The translations under genes were made by a program, and so were the position numbers. A DNA stretch of 6,182 nucleotides from Pseudomonadota bacterium. Lineage in GTDB: Bacteria > Pseudomonadota > Gammaproteobacteria > Natronospirales > REEB76. Below the pieces are notes generated by a model that made no database searches, was not told the DNA's origin, and was given only the letters and a program-made list of their open reading frames with translations. The stretch spans positions 1-6,182 of the forward strand of contig JAJYBN010000075.1 in assembly GCA_021779005.1 (NCBI GenBank), read 5' to 3'. Numbering within the stretch: position 1 is the stretch's first letter; every line of letters starts with the position of its first letter. Of the stretch, positions 5,527 through 6,182 are shown piece after piece.

Positions 5527-6182
5527 ATGAGTACTACCCAACAACACACAACGCATACGGGGGAACACCGCACAATGGAGCAGGGATCAGCCCGCTACAC
5601 CTGTCCCATGCATCCGGATGTCTCATCCACAAAACCCGGCAACTGCCCTGTGTGTGGCATGGCGCTTGAACGAAGCGATATCGCGCCGCCAGCTGCGAGC
5701 ACCGAATGGGTGTGTCCCATGCACCCGGAAATCGTGCGCGATGCGCCTGGCGAGTGCCCGATTTGCGGTATGGCCTTGGAGCCACGAAGCGTCACTGAAC
5801 TAGAAGAAAACCCGGAACTCAAGGTGATGAACCGGCGGTTCTGGGTCAGCGCGATTCTGTCCGTGCCGCTGCTGATTCTGGCGATGTCGAAATACCTTCC
5901 CTTCCTGCCATTACATGAGTTCATCCCAGCGAAAATCGGCAGCTGGTTGGAGCTGGTGCTGGCAACACCGGTGGTTCTATGGGGCGGCTGGCCGTTCTTT
6001 AAGCGCGGTTGGACGTCAGTCGTGACCTGGAAGCTCAACATGTTCACGCTGATCGGCTTGGGCGTTGGTGTGGCGTACTTCTACAGCCTGGTAGCCATGC
6101 TATTCCCTGACTTATTCCCCGCTTCGTTCCATGAAGCGGGCGGGATGGTGGCGGTGTATTTTGAAGCGGCGGCCGTGAGAGT
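5527..6182 (+). CDS. copA: Copper-transporting P1B-type ATPase, N-terminal part (3' end outside window)
   Basis: This is the start of a Cu(I)-exporting P-type ATPase of the inner membrane; 218 codons are visible and the frame is open at the right edge. Residues 1-20 are a polar leader with His7, His10 and His14. Two heavy-metal-binding modules follow: residues 24-48 (CPMHP at 26-30, CPVCGM at 40-45) and 61-85 (CPMHP at 63-67, CPICGM at 77-82). The membrane part includes helix MA (about 105-121), helix MB (about 139-157) with the GG kink Gly153-Gly154 in VLWGGWPFFKRGW, and the next helix starting at LNMFTLI with Met172. Gly153/Gly154, Met172 and Glu213 (YFEAAAV) match L. pneumophila CopA G129/G130, M148 (entry) and E189 (exit path) at a constant offset of 24. 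The phosphorylation (DKTGT), CPC and ATP-binding motifs lie beyond the window. No ferredoxin-like HMA domain is visible. The last complete codon encodes Arg218 where relatives have a hydrophobic residue. The family is firm; copper is inferred from the LpCopA likeness and the cus neighbours. Confidence 0.93.
   Translation, partial: MSTTQQHTTHTGEHRTMEQGSARYTCPMHPDVSSTKPGNCPVCGMALERSDIAPPAASTEWVCPMHPEIVRDAPGECPICGMALEPRSVTELEENPELKVMNRRFWVSAILSVPLLILAMSKYLPFLPLHEFIPAKIGSWLELVLATPVVLWGGWPFFKRGWTSVVTWKLNMFTLIGLGVGVAYFYSLVAMLFPDLFPASFHEAGGMVAVYFEAAAVR
5596..5781 (+). repeat. Tandem duplication of a Cys/Met/His heavy-metal-binding module inside the ATPase gene
   Basis: Two 25-residue copies (5596-5670 and 5707-5781) share CPMHP, a Pro-Gly, CPxCGMALE and equal internal spacing, separated by a 12-residue linker rich in Ala/Pro/Ser. 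At the DNA level they share stretches such as TGTCCCATGCA but have diverged widely, so the duplication is old or the copies are under independent selection. Each copy offers three Cys, two Met and one His as possible Cu ligands. Confidence 0.85.

Noticed and set aside
5534..6047. Long open frames on the minus strand opposite the ATPase gene (83 and 150 codons).
   Set aside because: They are antisense shadows of a strongly conserved coding frame, with no recognisable domains in the translations.

Overview
The window holds most of a copper/silver detoxification locus, all on the + strand. Going left to right: the 3' part of an outer-membrane channel gene (cusC/czcC type, cut by the left edge), a complete periplasmic adaptor (cusB type), a complete RND pump of the monovalent-cation CusA type, a 225-base gap, and the 5' third of a copper-transporting P1B-type ATPase (copA type, cut by the right edge). 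The ATPase frame is open from 5527 to the window end. No RNA gene, insertion sequence, CRISPR array or attachment site was seen.

The tripartite CBA efflux system, Gram-negative lipoprotein signal, good Shine-Dalgarno sites and moderately high GC point to a proteobacterium. The ATPase N-terminus resembles Legionella pneumophila CopA (an N-terminal CPMHP...CPxCGM module, no visible ferredoxin-like HMA domain). I would guess gamma- or betaproteobacteria but cannot name a genus.

The three cus genes form a tight operon: channel and adaptor overlap by ATGA (911-914), adaptor and pump by GTGA (2146-2149), so translational coupling is likely. The expected division of labour is that the P1B ATPase moves Cu(I) from cytoplasm to periplasm, while CusA, the adaptor and the channel carry Cu(I)/Ag(I) from periplasm to outside. 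No cusF, copper-sensing regulator (cusRS, cueR) or chaperone is in the window, and the adaptor has no fused CusF domain.

Main points for a second look: (1) a perfect FNR/Anr-type box, TTGAT-CCAG-ATCAA, at 5438-5451 between the pump and the ATPase, suggesting oxygen-responsive control of copper export; (2) two tandem CPMHP...CPxCGM modules at the ATPase N-terminus, with a Met-only relative in the adaptor; (3) departures of the pump from E. coli CusA: the lysine of the proposed proton relay (K984) is Ile980, and one methionine pair of the proposed metal path is lost and another half lost, while the three-Met binding site is intact; (4) an unexpected Arg codon in the last complete codon of the window, inside a normally hydrophobic ATPase helix. 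Comparisons with E. coli CusA/CusB and L. pneumophila CopA rest on recalled reference sequences and hand alignment.
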